Source: Ypsolopha sequella (taxonomy: Eukaryota; Arthropoda; Insecta; Lepidoptera; Ypsolophidae). From it: a DNA stretch of 64,000 nucleotides. The position numbers and the translations under genes were made by a program. How positions within the stretch are numbered: position 1 is the stretch's first letter; each line of letters opens with the position of its first letter. The stretch spans positions 21,088,396-21,152,395 of the forward strand of contig OW204005.1 of the NCBI GenBank assembly GCA_934047225.1, in the 5' to 3' direction. Positions 1 to 10,230 of this stretch are shown piece by piece. The notes beneath the pieces are model-generated. The model saw only the letters and a program-made list of their open reading frames with translations, made no database searches and was not told the origin of the DNA.

Positions 1-157
1 ATTCATTTACTTATTGATTTCAGTGCACTTTGACTTTATAATACTAAATATTTTTTGTTGAACGCTTCCATAAATGCACTAACAAAACGCCTTTTAAATC
101 ATGTTTGTCATCACATCACAAATGTAAACAAAGACGAAATATTCCATCTCATGAGAA

Positions 158-360
158 TAGAATGGAATAGAATAGAGTAAAATAGAAAAAGCTTTATTGG
201 TGTCACACAATTATAATAATATATTAAAATTAAAATACAATATAATCAATAACAAACAAAACATAAGTGACACCCAAAAGGCCTCCACTCAGCATGTGTC
301 ATGGCACTATTCTGTACCACGACGCTGGTCTTCCGTGGACACCTTGCAGGGTAACATGCA
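158..360 (-). repeat. LINE 3' end with GAATA-type tail
   Basis: Read on the minus strand, this AT-rich stretch ends in a short GAATA/GAGTA microsatellite (about 158-187) next to a polyadenylation-like AATAAAG on that strand. The part at 270-360 is less AT-rich, as expected for the 3' untranslated region of a non-LTR retrotransposon. No reading frame is preserved. The clade cannot be told. Assignment is by composition and tail only. Confidence 0.4.
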
Positions 361-485
361 ACATAAGTAGCACCTAATATCTTAACCCGTAGAATTATTG
401 AATTGAGATGACAATTGAATACAATAGACTCGCGGTACGATCCTACCTTATATATTCGTAGCCATGATTCGTAGCCATATCAAAA

Positions 486-520
486 AAGCCTGAAGATGCT
501 ATTATAACGAAACCGGTCGC
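486..520 (+). other. Hammerhead-like core (degenerate)
   Basis: A CTGAAGA box is followed after a short, poorly paired stem by CGAAAC and CCGGTCG. This matches the order of a hammerhead core (CUGANGA, stem II, GAAA). Stem II has a mismatch, so activity is doubtful. It lies just before an F repeat. It may be the relic of a Penelope-like or other ribozyme-bearing element, or a coincidence. Confidence 0.2.
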
Positions 521-529
521 TAGTCTAAT

Positions 530-851
530 AAAAAAACCGGCCAAGTGCGAGTTGGACTCGCACACGAAGGGTTCCGTACTATCCGTATCCGTATTCCGTA
601 TCTATAAAAACGGCAAAAAAACATGTCTGTTGTACGGGAGCCCCCTTAAATATTTATTTTATTCTGTTTTTTAGTATTTGTTGTTATAGCGGCAAAACAG
701 AAATACATCATCTGTGAAAATTTCAACTGTCTAACTATCACTTTTCGTGAGGTTCAGCCTGGTGACAGAGGGACAGACAGATGGACAGATGGACAGCGGA
801 GTCTTAGTAATAGGGTCCCGTTGGTTACCCTTTGGGTACGGAACTCTAAAA
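530..851 (-). repeat. Interspersed repeat F, copy 1
   Basis: This non-coding repeat runs from ACCGGCCAAGTGCGAG to a GGGTACGGAAC end, reverse of the copies at 6561 and 29803. Shared landmarks in order on its own strand are: GGTTCCGTACC, GGGACCCTATTACTAAGAC, CTGTCACCAGGCTG, GATGATGTATTTCTG, TTATAGATAATGG and the GACTCGCACTTGGCC end. It is one of at least five copies here. I recall it as very common in lepidopteran genomes but cannot name its class from sequence alone. Confidence 0.75.
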
Positions 852-1026
852 ACATTGGAACAGTTACCAAGAATTTGTTTTCTTTACAATATCTACTCTT
901 ATCTACTCATATACTTCATATGAAAGGCTACTGAAATAAGAGTGGCACTAGGTATAGAGAAGGGACTCCTCTATCTACATATGTAACCTAATGATTGCTA
1001 CAAGTTGGATAGCTTCGGGATAAAAT

Positions 1027-1171
1027 TGAAGGCGATATGCGAAAAAAATACGGATGTTTCTTTTCAACAGACATGTTTTTTGCCGTTTTTATAGATAATG
1101 GTACGGAACCCTTCATGCGCGAGTCCGATTCGCACTTGGCCGTTTTTTTTTTTATCGGGGAAAGTAAACGG
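1027..1171. repeat. Chimaeric fragment: A-family end joined to F end
   Basis: Bases 1027-1064 duplicate the A-family end at 1275-1311 (GGCGATATGCG followed by an A-run). They switch without a spacer into the terminal part of repeat F (1065-1157), followed by ATCGGGGAAAGTAAAC, which also flanks F copy 4 near 18815. The abrupt switch suggests recombination or nested insertion with deletion. Confidence 0.55.
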
Positions 1172-1271
1172 ATTTAAGTTTTCAGTTCGTTCGATTGCTT
1201 CAGCATATTCTTGAGAATTATATTTATTTTTACGTTACCTTTATGTCTCAAATTGTGACTATAAAGCCACA

Positions 1272-1535
1272 TTAAGGCGATATGCGAAAAAAATACGGAT
1301 GTTTCTTTTCTGTGTATTTCATGAAATACACGGAAAATTTTAATAAATTTCTGGTATATGCATTTTGATTATATAATCTAGGGTTTTGAAATTGGAAAAC
1401 ATGTTTGGATAAATTTTCCTCGATAGAAATAATTGTTGAAATGAGGTCTTCAAACACACTTTTTCTCCTCTTTTGACGAATAGGAACCATATACAGAACT
1501 CAAACATATTTTATTAGGTGTCATTCAACAATATC
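1272..1535 (-). repeat. A-family MITE, truncated
   Basis: It begins at a TTAA and runs GGCGATATGCG, then the inverted motif TTTCATGAAATACAC, then CCTCGATAGAAATAATTG. This is the reverse of the end of the complete copies at 20094 and 28019. The far end is missing. The family has TTAA at both ends of intact copies, the target duplication typical of piggyBac-like elements. Confidence 0.65.
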
Positions 1536-2095
1536 TATCTAATTTTATAAAAATTATAAAACTAACATTTTACACCAACCGGATCAATTTCAAGCAGAGT
1601 CAATTCTCGAAACCTGCAAAACACCATGGTCTTTTTGCCTGGGCCTTTGAAACACATCGACTGGGTAAAAATACCAGTAAACTGAAAGTAAATCTTTATT
1701 TAGTAAGCGCTGATAAAGGTTACAATTGAACAAAAAAGAGTTACTTAGAATGCAGGTACTTCCACCTGTTGAGACCCGGCAAAGTATCGGATTTTGCCGA
1801 CAATCTGTTGGCAGAGTGCTTCTTGCCTTTTGCTTTCAGAGTAAAGTGCGAGAAGGATTTTGTGTCGAACTTTTATATGAAATATTAAAGGCATTTCCCT
1901 CTTTGTTACGCAACGAGGGATTCTGGTTACCCTTTTTGAAATGTCTAAAAAGAACACTCGGAACTTTCTTAAATATTTTTCGCCTAAATATTTATAAAAC
2001 TTTTGAGAATTTCATAAGCAGAGAGCCGGTTAACTCAGAAGAATATCATAGTATTATATTTATCTATTCCAATACCACAATAAGATAATTACAAC
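1536..2095. other. Unassigned AT-rich sequence
   Basis: A 120-codon frame at 1726-2088 and an overlapping opposite frame carry no recognisable domain, have no good splice context and look like chance frames. I see no RNA gene or clear repeat copy within the window. Confidence 0.4.
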
Positions 2096-2097
2096 AT

Positions 2098-2215
2098 CAA
2101 AATCGAAAAAATTAGTGTACAGCGGCGAGCTTATCTCTATGAGAGATTTCTTTCAGCAAACCGAAAAAAAGATCAGGAATACATAAAAAGAAAACAGTAA
2201 TCATATGTGTACAAA
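2098..2215 (-). repeat. LINE 3' untranslated end with conserved stem-loop
   Basis: On the minus strand this holds CTGAAAGAAATCTCTCATAG and on through AGAGATAAGCTCGCC, a perfect six-pair stem (ATCTCT with AGAGAT) before AGCTCGCCGC. The same layout is seen at 12581-12616 (minus), 25050-25083 (plus) and 38390-38423 (plus, at the end of a recognisable LINE). This supports assignment to a non-LTR retrotransposon 3' end, where such stem-loops can serve as reverse-transcriptase recognition sites. Confidence 0.6.
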
Positions 2216-2239
2216 CTTAATACTTACTACCAAATAATA

Positions 2240-2689
2240 AACGAAAACACACTGATTTAACTAACTAAAAAACCAATGTAAATACATATAAATAAATAAT
2301 GAATAAAATACATAGTATAATTACACATATATGCTCTTAGACACCTATCAATTAAAATGCATATATGAATAAATAAATAATTAATTTTAATATAAATCAT
2401 TTCATTAAAAAGCTCAACTGAGACATAATGTGAGACACTGAGACTTGGTTCGTTTCGTAATAGACTTGCACGAGTGTTCCAATGTCTAATTATTGCACAC
2501 AATTTCAAGAAAAAATTTAAAAGAACACTCGTCATGATAATTATTGTAGTTTGTCATGAATTCATGATACCTCGAGCCCATAGGATGTATGTAGATGTCT
2601 AAAACCAATCAGAAGCGAGGGCGTGGCTTAAGAAATTAAGTCAGACAGTCATCGCTTGTGATTGGTTCTCTAGCGGTGTTATAATAAAT
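2240..2689. other. Unassigned AT-rich sequence with inverted CCAAT motifs
   Basis: It contains AACCAATCAGAAGCG (about 2604-2618) and the facing TGTGATTGGTTCTC (about 2658-2671), a loose inverted pair of CCAAT boxes. No coding exon is visible nearby. It could be old promoter sequence or a degenerate palindromic repeat. Confidence 0.3.
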
Positions 2690-2832
2690 TTGGACAATGA
2701 CGGCGCAGAATTGTGGTGTTATAATGTAATATTATAACATCGGTTAAACAATGTTAGTACTTATAAAACCACTTTTGATATTATAATTAGCTTATTGCAT
2801 TATGAGAGTAGATAAACCTTATTATCAAACCA
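2690..2832 (+). repeat. Repeat U, copy 1
   Basis: This matches 14545-14662 with clear divergence: GGCGCAGAATTG, GGTGTTATAATG, ATTATAACATCGG, TAAACAATG and a final TTGCATTATGAGAG. It is present twice in the window and is non-coding. No terminal repeats are obvious. Confidence 0.5.
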
Positions 2833-3049
2833 ATTATTAGGACATCATAGTACGTGTTGTCACACCTACGTACGTCCGACGGGATAATAAAGTAATAACC
2901 GTATATAAAACAGCGGAATATTGGCCTCGTAAACTGCGGTATCAATTTATGCTGCCCTGGTACCCCGCGGAGCTAATAACGTTGATTAAGTATATTGAAA
3001 TTTATCACATTTGAGACGCAAAACGAATAAAAATGTCTTTCAAATACGT

Positions 3050-3430
3050 CGTACGCGTTGTACGACTTGTCTCCGTTGTTATTTTCTGCTTTTAGGGTTC
3101 TGTACCCGAATGGTGCAAAACTCCGTGCAAAGATCCCCGTTACCCGCAGTGCGATAGGGACGGAACCGAGGAAAATTGACAAAAAGTCGGTTTTAAATTA
3201 ATACAAAATTAACTAAAATAGCTTTGAAGATTTCCATAACCAGTAATTGAGGTATTATTAAATATTTTTTAATATTTTTGAAGTCTGTATGCTATCCTAA
3301 TATGTCAGAACATCAAAAAGAGTGTTAATTTAGACCTCATCTTGATAATTATTTCTATCAAGTGGAATTCTTCCAATCGCGTTTCTGATTGTCCAAAATC
3401 TAGAAAAAGATCCCAAAATTGTCGTCCTAA
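3050..3430. repeat. Degenerate A-family segment
   Basis: It carries the A-family marks in the usual order: a GTCGGTTTTA motif after a GC-richer stretch, a CTAAAATAGCT stretch, CCTCATCTTGATAATTATTTC and CAATCGCGTTTCTG. Both terminal TTAA motifs and end sequences are lost. It is an old copy of the TTAA-flanked A family. Confidence 0.45.
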
Positions 3431-3524
3431 TTTATTTAACTTGGGACTTCTTTTGAACAGCAGATAAATAACTTAAAAAAAAAATGATTTTGACGATACA
3501 GGTATATCGTCAAAATCGTTTTTT

Positions 3525-3899
3525 TTAAGCCTCCGCTGTCTGTCTGTCCGTCTGTCACAGGGTTCTACAGGTTCAGCCGTTATAGTATTTTATTAAAAAA
3601 AACAATATAGGTATCAAATTGTAGGTATTAAAAAGCTGATTGTAAAAATATATAGTTTGGCTATATTTAATTGCATCTATTTCAAGAAATCTTTGAAAAG
3701 CCATGAAAAAATGTATTCCCCCCCCCTTATCTCCAAAACTGGTGGACCGAAAAATATGAAAAAAATCATGGTAATATGTGTTTACGTAAAGATTATAAGA
3801 AAAATAAAACGGTTGAGAAATTCACGAAAAAAAATTACTAAATTAAATTTATCATCCACAATACGGAACCCTAGGTACTCGTACATGGCCGGTTTTTTT
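3525..3899 (+). repeat. Repeat G, copy 1 (partial)
   Basis: It begins at CTGTCTGTCTGTCCGTCTG and ends ATCATCCACAATACGGAACC then a GGCCGG end. It shares the phrase CTTATCTCCAAAACTGGTGG with G copies at 41600, 49396 and 56590. Its ends resemble repeat F, so F and G are probably two branches of one superfamily with different bodies. The frame at 3657-3935 inside it is fortuitous. Confidence 0.7.
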
Positions 3900-4057
3900 T
3901 TAAGAATATGCAGTTTGGTTAAAATATTTGATTGACCCACTTTATCTCTTGCTGAACGGTGAAGGAAAACATCGTGAGAAAACCTGTATACCCTAAAAAC
4001 GTGTATTTGTGCCCTAAGAACGGTGATGGGCCACCACCCGTCACGTTGGGACGTTAT

Positions 4058-4160
4058 AATCTTCGGTGAAAGGTGCACCGAGTGTAAACTGTGACTTGCA
4101 TTTCACAGTTCACACTCCAACACCTCCGACGCCCCCTCGGGGATTCATGTTATGAAGATG
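4058..4160 (+). repeat. Repeat J, copy 1 (uninterrupted palindromic core)
   Basis: The core runs CCGAGTGTAAACTGTGACTT into GCATTTCACAGTTCACACTC, an imperfect hairpin. It is followed by CCCCCTCGGGGATTC. This is the intact reference for the copy at 11467-12375, which is split by a LINE at the middle of the same hairpin. Confidence 0.6.
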
Positions 4161-4369
4161 TATTTTTTTTTACTAGCTTGGTATTCAGCAACCACCCACG
4201 CCAGTTCTCGGTATGTATGCATCAATAGCTACGCCGTAGACAACTACTACGCGGGAAATTTAAACAAATACAATAAGTACGCCTACGTCGTAGGAGGTTG
4301 ATGCTAGCGTTCCACGGCGGCGGCGTGCTACGTGCTACTACGGTGCGCTACGAGAATTCGTAGCTTAGA

Positions 4370-4545
4370 ATTCAAGTAATTCAAATTACATTTAGTATTT
4401 TAGTACATTTTGTTAAGTGGGTATGCATAATACACTTTTTACGAGTCAAATTTAATCTATAAAATGTATGTAATAAAATTACATGAACTGAATTAAAGGT
4501 TTATTTAATTATATGTAGCAACTATTTACGATTGAATGATTTATG
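4370..4545 (-). repeat. LINE 3' end E, degenerate copy
   Basis: It shares with the E copies at 34740-35330 and 53962-54735 the run of ACATGAACT, AAGGTTTATTTAAT, ATGTAGCAA and TTTACGATT. The TTTGAA tail is reduced to AATTCAAATTAC. It is the 3' end of a non-LTR element lying on the minus strand. Confidence 0.5.
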
Positions 4546-4698
4546 GCGCAAGTCGAAGCGCACGACCAGGGCGGCTATTCTCGCAACATTTTTCACACGC
4601 TTTAGTTTCATGCGACTTTATTAACTCTTTATAAGACATGTAAAACATGTTATGAATCCGCGCAAAAAGTTTTTATTTTTTTAAATCTTGATACTTTT

Positions 4699-4935
4699 TT
4701 GAACAAAACGCTTTTAAAAATCACCAGCCTTTGGCCCTCAAAAATTCGGCCAGAATATGTCACGTATGCTGACCAAATTGGTGAGATATTGAAGAAGGGC
4801 TATGTCAAAAGTATCCGGAATAGAATAGCTTGTATGACTATATTGATGGATATGGAAGAGGCGAAAAAGGTGTGTCAGGATCGTAGTAAATGGAAATCTG
4901 TAGTCTCTGCCTACCCCTCTGAGATAAAAGCTTGA
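4699..4935 (+). pseudogene. Probable C-terminal remnant of a non-LTR retrotransposon ORF2
   Basis: The 78-residue frame reads TYADQI-type, then KSIRNRIACM, EEAKKVCQDRSKW and SVVSAYPS near its end. I recall this arrangement (YADQI, RNRxACM, xxEAKxxCxDRxxW, SVVSAYPxGK) as the extreme C-terminus of lepidopteran LINE polyproteins. No RT motifs lie upstream, so the copy is 5' truncated. The ATG at 4699 is internal to the ancestral protein, not a real start. It could instead be a decayed host exon, but the surrounding DNA is repetitive. Confidence 0.45.
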
Positions 4936-5040
4936 GTATATCTATGTTTGTAGGTAAGTTGTGATTATTTACGTTTTTAGAAAGAAGAAAAAGAGTAAAG
5001 AGCTTAATTTAAAAACCACGGTCCAACAAAAAATAATATT

Positions 5041-5150
5041 TTAGGGTTCCGTACCCAAAGGTTGCTAAACAGGACCCTATTACTAAGTCTACGCTGTTCT
5101 TCTGTCAGTCACAGGTGCCTGAAGCTTCAGCTGTAACAGGTAGCCAGTTG
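5041..5150 (+). repeat. Repeat F, fragment 2
   Basis: It starts AGGGTTCCGTACCCAAAGG and continues through GACCCTATTACTAAG, then diverges before the minisatellite region. The 3' half of the repeat is absent. Confidence 0.6.
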
Positions 5151-5152
5151 AA

Positions 5153-5524
5153 ATGGGCCGCTGTGGAGAGAACATGTACATGTACAAAAGGGGCTACCGA
5201 AACGCGGCGGCTAACCGTTGTGCAGGTGGCGCTTTCCAACATGACGCACCTCTTGTCTTGTCTGGATGTCCCAACACCTGCACACTAGACGACCTCCTCA
5301 ACGCTAACCAAAGAGGAATTGACGTGGCGGCCCATTGGGCTGCGCAAATGGCGGCCCATTGGGCTGCGCAAATGGCGGCCCATTGGGCTGCGCAAATGGC
5401 GGCCCATTGGGCTGCGCAAATGGCGGCCCATTGGGCTGCGCAAATGGCGGCCCATTGGGCTGCGCAAATGGCGGCCCATTGCTCATTGCCGTCGACACGA
5501 CAAGAAAAAGAAGTTGAAATTTAA
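5153..5524 (+). other. Open frame spanning a minisatellite, function unknown
   Basis: A 123-codon frame whose second half is six and a half copies of AAHWAAQM, produced by the 24-bp tandem repeat. The first half (CGENMYMYK through TLDDLLNANQRGID) shows no domain I can name. The phrase TLDDLLNANQRGIDVAAHW is faintly like LINE ORF2 C-termini. Because the unit length is a multiple of three, at least five overlapping frames stay open over the array, so openness is not evidence of a gene. Confidence 0.2.
5327..5481. repeat. 24-bp minisatellite, 6 perfect copies plus 11 bp
   Basis: The unit is GCGGCCCATTGG followed by GCTGCGCAAATG. Copies start at 5327, 5351, 5375, 5399, 5423 and 5447, with a partial copy at 5471. 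All six are identical, so the array expanded recently or is being homogenised. It is far more GC-rich than its surroundings. Confidence 0.97.
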
Positions 5525-5559
5525 ATTTATATTTTCATATACTATAGTCTCTATAACGA

Positions 5560-6560
5560 AAGACAATAAATAAAACCCGAGGGGGGTCAACATACAAAAA
5601 ACCTCGAAAAGTAGCATTTTTAACGTCATTTGTTTCAGCACTAACTTAAAAAAGATAATACACACAAGTTTCTTTGGTCAACTTGTTGTACATACTCTAA
5701 AACAACAAATAATAAAAAACGAGGATTCCATACTTAAAGGGTGCCGAATAGTTTGTCAGGCGCTACCATTTTAGCGGCTTGTTTTTTGGCGCCTTGATGT
5801 TGCTTTGGCATCTTTATTTTTTTTTTTATTTAACATGATGTTTTAAGGGTTAAGTACGCGTATTTGTGCACACTAAGCCAGATTATTTGTATCTTTCTGT
5901 ACCGGGTGTTTCAGTGTTCAGAAAATTAAACCACACAATTTTTTTTTTTTTAATAACTAGCTAATACTAACATAGTTATAAGGTGTGTCATGTTACTAAC
6001 CTCTATGGACTTTATTGTCTTGAAAAATAAAGTTTTTTTTTTTATTTTTTATTTATGCACAAAACTCAATTTAATTGTGTGATGTCTGCAACAGCGACTT
6101 CGGCTACCTTTTCTGTGTTCTGTTTTTGTATATTTTGCTTTTGTGTGTAGATTAAGATACTAACATAATTTTTAAGCATATATGTTACTAACTAAGATAT
6201 GAATTTCGGTCTGAAATCAATATTTTCTTTCTTTCTTTGCTCTACTGAAGTGATTCCATAGAAAAACTTCTATAGAAAATATTTTTTGGTTTCCATAGAC
6301 AATCTTTTAAAACAAAAGGACAAAAATCAAAGTTTTGTTTTGTGAGGATGAAACCTCAATGACAATGTTCCTACATATTCTAAATATAATAAGAGTGCAA
6401 TACAAACTAGAAAAGATCAATCAGAAACAAACCCAAAGTCAAGAATATGAAAAAATTCCCCGGGCCAGGATTGAGTATTCATAGCGATGGATTTCGCAAA
6501 ATAAACATAATCTTCTTACATATTGTTTGTTGCTGATGTTTTTTAATTATTATTATCACA
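5560..6560. other. AT-rich intergenic stretch with poly(T) runs
   Basis: It contains several T-runs (5818, 5940, 6037) and no reading frame with recognisable content. The poly(T) runs may be old retroposon tails on the minus strand. No RNA gene is visible. Confidence 0.4.
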
Positions 6561-6821
6561 TGTAACCAACGGGACCTTATTACTAAGACTCCGCTGTCCG
6601 TCTGTCACCAGGCTGTATCTCAAGAACCGTGATAATTAGACTGTTGAAATTTTCACAGATGATGTATTTCTGTTGCCGCTATAACAACAAATACTAAAAA
6701 ACAGAATAAAATAAATATTTAAGGGCCTCCCATACAACAGACATGTTTTTTTTGCCGTTTTTATAGATAATGGTATGGAACCCTTCGTGCGCGATTACGA
6801 CTCGCACTTGGCCGGTTTTTT
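6561..6821 (+). repeat. Repeat F, copy 3
   Basis: It runs from GTAACCAACGGGACC to CTCGCACTTGGCCGG. It lacks the first 20 or so bases (GGGTTCCGTACC) seen in copy 5 at 29803. All other landmarks are in order. Confidence 0.75.
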
Positions 6822-6888
6822 AATTAATATTATCACACATTATTTTTTGTTTTTATCTTTTTGTTTCTTTAATTGATTTTAATTTGAT

Positions 6889-7028
6889 ACTTATAAACAC
6901 AACAATTTTAAGTATTTTCGAGTTATACTTCGGCCTACTTTGGGGCCGGCATCAGTCGAATGGGGGCCGAAATATGTCTTGAAAATACTTAAAATTGTTA
7001 TTTTTGTTGTGTTTATAAGTATCAAATT
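6889..7028. repeat. Hairpin element with GGCATCAGT core
   Basis: The arms TTGATACTTATAAACACAAC and GTTGTGTTTATAAGTATCAA are inverted repeats and enclose AAGTATTTTCGAG with CTTGAAAATACTT. The centre on the minus strand reads CTGATG, then CCGGCC, a loop, GGCCG and AAG. This order resembles a hammerhead core. The same core occurs in palindromes at 25600, 28188, 31089, 45444 and 51131. Confidence 0.75.
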
Positions 7029-7124
7029 GAATGAACAAGCAAGCATTATAGCAAAATATAAATATTTATTTCAAGTTTAATTGATTTTACATTTTCATGT
7101 TTCGTTCTTCAATTGTAAAACAGA

Positions 7125-7385
7125 CTGGTGGCGGGCAGCGGCGTCACTGGTGCGAGGGTTTCGGCAGCGCGCTTAGCAACCCGCTTGCCTAGTGTGTTTG
7201 AGTATGGGCATTATTTCCAAAAGGACCGCCAATAGTGGCGATATCTTGGAAGGTCCTATGTCCATAGCAGTGTATTCAGACAGGCCAATGTCCAACAATG
7301 GACGAAGATAAGCCAATATCCAGCAGTGGACGAAGATAGGCCAATGTCCAGAAATGGACGAAGGCAGGCCAATGAATGGATGTAT
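7125..7385 (+). repeat. Repeat K, degenerate copy
   Basis: It begins GACTGGTGGCGGGCAGCGG, continues GGTGCGAGGG and CCCGCTTGCC, and ends in repeated 'CCAatgtccagcagtggacga' motifs and GAATGGATG. It matches copies at 27511 and 33427. The 3' part shows three tandem variants of the 'ggccaatgtccagnaatgg' phrase. Confidence 0.6.
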
Positions 7386-7701
7386 AAAAAGTAGTCATAT
7401 TCGCTACAATACAATCAGTATCGCAATGTAGCGGTCAAACTAGCCCATAAAGTTAGATTGAACAATGCCTGGAATATTTACGGCCTGTCCATGACGTCAC
7501 AGTTGCGTCATTCTTGCAATAACTGGTATATTTAGCACAAAACATGCTTTATTATAGTTTCACTGCGTTCCTTAATAGACCGCTAGTTTGTAGTTTCAGT
7601 CAATCTAGCTTTGCGACGACGACGTCTATACAAACAAACCGACTTGTGCAACGAAAAAGGAAATCAGGCAGTATATTATAGGGTCATTATTTAAACACCT
7701 G

Positions 7702-7932
7702 CGGGCCTATTATGTATCTCTAGTTGCCTTCTGGACTGGGTGTCTATCATCAAAAACATAGATATACTATCGAATTCCGATGTCCTAAGGATATTTTCGC
7801 ACTTGAAGTGACGACACAGATTGTTAATAGTTCAATACCCACTCAAGGCAATTTTGAAATTTCAGTTTTTAGCTATGTTTTTGATAATAGGCACCTCGTG
7901 CAGTTGGCAACTAAAGATACACAATAGGGGGG
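7702..7932. mobile_element. Hairpin MITE Y, copy 1 (231 bp, CTG duplication)
   Basis: Inverted termini CGGGCCTATTATGTATCTC and the complementary GATACACAATAGGGGGG are flanked on both sides by CTG. Nearly all of the element folds on itself (TATCATCAAAAACATAG with CTATGTTTTTGATAAT). It has the same length, 231 bp, as copy 2 at 43479. Two frames at 7724-7927 and 7821-8135 are by-products of the hairpin. The superfamily is unknown. A 3-bp CWG duplication does not fit the common TTAA or TA classes. Confidence 0.8.
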
Positions 7933-8101
7933 CTGGTTTAAAGGATGTGAGAAATTTTAGTTTGTTATGTTTAATTTATTTTGTCGGTAGTTGTTACACA
8001 GTTAAATTAGTATATTTTTCGATAACTAATTTTCTTGCTGCTCAGATAGTGTGCAGCAGTTCGCTGGGATTTAATTTGTTTTTGGAGGCTTTATTATTAT
8101 C

Positions 8102-8277
8102 CACTAGCGATCCGCCCGGCTTTGCACGGGCATGAATTATACATATAAACCTTCTTCTTGAATCACTCTATCTATTAAAAAAAAACGCATCAAAATCCTT
8201 TGCTTAGTTTTAAAGATCTAAGCATACATAGGGACAGACAGACAGCGGGAAGCGACTTTGTTTTATACTATGTAGTG
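8102..8277. mobile_element. Short element with CACTA and TAGTG ends
   Basis: It starts CACTAGCGATCCGCC, then GGCTTTGCACGGG, and ends GACTTTGTTTTATAC then ATGTAGTG. The ends are CACTA and TAGTG, as in CACTA-type (EnSpm) transposons, but only about six terminal bases match. No coding capacity. I recall sequences like this being common in Lepidoptera. The class is not certain. Confidence 0.5.
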
Positions 8278-8362
8278 ATTTTAAATTGCAGATCACATCC
8301 AAAGTCTCCAATATGAATTTAGATATATCAATATATGTAGTATAGAGGAATCTTCAAAAGAG

Positions 8363-8468
8363 TGTAAGAGGTATGGACTGTGTAATGTAAATCACAGTCC
8401 ACACTCATACACCCACGTTTTACTCACGATGATTACGTGCTAGCATGATGAGTAATGAGCCCTATATC
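8363..8468 (+). repeat. Repeat J, copy 2
   Basis: It shares the GACTGTG/CACAGTC hairpin, CACCCACGTTTTACTCACG, and a following GATGAGTAATGAGCCC with J copies at 12770 and 40682. Confidence 0.5.
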
Positions 8469-8577
8469 GCCGTACTTGTGACAAAAATGAACAGCTTATC
8501 GCAGAAAAGAAATATGTCCAAAATTTTGTCATTGTATGTTGTATTGCAAACAACTCAATGACAAAGATCAATACTGG

Positions 8578-8990
8578 GTGAAATTTTGATAATCTTTTTC
8601 CTTCAAACAGGGTGCTCTACCCATGAATATGAACAAATTTTACTATGGGGACAACCCTGAAATCGCGAATAAAAAATCAGCTGTTCCATAGAAAGTACTA
8701 CCTACTCAACATAATATAAGTTAGAATTAGTTTAGTTAGTTTAGCATATAAAGTTTGCGATCTCGCCATACTGCGCATAAACCATGTGGTTTTAGTCGGA
8801 TGGCTTTAAACTCTTAAATATGTAAATAAGTTTAACTATGAATAAATAAACTAAAAAAATAAAAAAACCGAAATGTATGAAACAGCTGATTTGTTTTTTG
8901 CGATTTCAGGGTTGGTCCCATAGTAAAAGTTGTTCGTATACATGGGTAGAACACCCTGTTTGAAGGAAAAAGATTATCAAAATTTCACCT
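8578..8990. mobile_element. Long hairpin element, distant relative of MITE D
   Basis: The arms are AATTTTGATAATCTTTTTCC with GGAAAAAGATTATCAAAATT, then ACAGGGTG and TACCCATG against CATGGGTAGAACACCCTGT. The inner part (TTTTACTATGGGGAC and GATTTCAGGGTTGG) matches the inside of MITE D. The centre (about 8700-8865) is unpaired and ends in a poly(A)-like AATAAATAAACTAAAAAAAT run, so a retroposon may have entered the loop. Confidence 0.6.
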
Positions 8991-9376
8991 TGTATAAAAT
9001 GTTTGATTATCTCCTTTCTTATGCTTCTACACTTATGTATGGTAGTGAATGTTGGGTATGGTAAGAGAAAGATCTAAGTAGACCAAATGCAGTGGAAATG
9101 AGTTCCTTAGGTAGTATGTGTAATATAAAATCTTACAACAAACTTCCAATCTAGCCTTAACGGGACACCTGACGCTAGAATATCAACAACACGAGGTTTT
9201 AAAGGGTTCATTGGAAGAAACTAGGTTTTCCTCATATTGAAGAAAATATATTTGATTTATCGATCTTTTATCTAGGGATTCCACCTATAAACTATGTATT
9301 AATATTTATACTTTAGTCAAAAAAAATATGTTTTCCACACTCTTTTTTTTTTGTTTTCACACGTTCGTTTTATACA

Positions 9377-10020
9377 ATACAATACAATACAATAATTTAT
9401 TCTCCATATAACAGTGTCCGTTATACATGGTTTGTCCATTAAATTAAATTAAATTAAATTAAAACTAACATTATAAACGTAGCTTATTATTACATAAGAT
9501 AAAATGAAAAATACTATCAAACAATTGATAGAAGTCGATAAAAATATACATATAAATAACAAAACCAATTAAAAAGAAAGAAAAAAAAACTATTCTGTCA
9601 TTGAACTTGATTTCAATTTTAAACACATATATTCTGTAATGGAATAAAATGGATTTTTCTCAAAAAATCTCTTTAACTTGGTTTTAAATTCTAGTTGCGG
9701 TAATCTAGTATACTGCATAGGTAGTTTGTTATACATTGCAATTATTACATATATGCCTTGTTTTTGCGTTTTGGTCAGTCTAGTTCTTGGTGTGATTAAT
9801 TTGTCTTTATTTCTTGTGTTATACCTGTGAATATCTTTGTTTTTTGGCAATGTTTCTTTTTGTGCATGTATTTCTAATAGTGAATTAAATATATAAAGTG
9901 AAATAACCCGAGGGCTGGAGCCTATTTCGGTCAAAGAATTAGCCTCGCTATTCAGCGAGGCAATGCTGCCAGCCTTCTGGGTACACTACCGAACGACGGT
10001 GGTGATCTGGCCAGCATTTT
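9377..10020 (-). pseudogene. 3' end of a non-LTR retrotransposon, ORF2 C-terminus
   Basis: The minus-strand frame 9934-9590 (114 codons) has RYNTRNKDKLITPRTRL, then LYNKLP-like and KLKRFF-like stretches. This is the pattern of the post-RT C-terminus of Jockey/R1-type LINEs, for example HxxNTRNK followed by YNKLP. The RT domain is missing. The 3' end lies at a CAATA microsatellite (9377-9392). Upstream (9940-10015) is GGCTGGCAGCATTGCCTCGC and a GCCTCGCT/AGCGAGGC hairpin. The frame has no true start. Confidence 0.7.
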
Positions 10021-10230
10021 TTATTTATTTTAATAATTTTAAGATTAAATTTACTGTATTTATATTTATAGGTTTAGTCTAATTCCACAATGAAATTAGT
10101 TGGGATTTCAGAATTACAGGAAAAAATAAAACAATGTAGATGTCAAAAAAAAAAAGATAACGGTCATTATCTTATTAATCTTAAAATAATTACGAGCAGA
10201 CTTACGTCTGTGTAGTGTTTAAAAACGCGG

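Noticed and set aside
5327..5481. CRISPR-like array
   Set aside because: Repeats are directly adjacent with no spacers, and the DNA is eukaryotic.
5153..5573. Set of six overlapping frames with AAHWAAQM, GGPLGCAN and GRHLRSPM repeats
   Set aside because: All arise from the 24-bp tandem repeat, whose length is a multiple of three. No frame is preferred.
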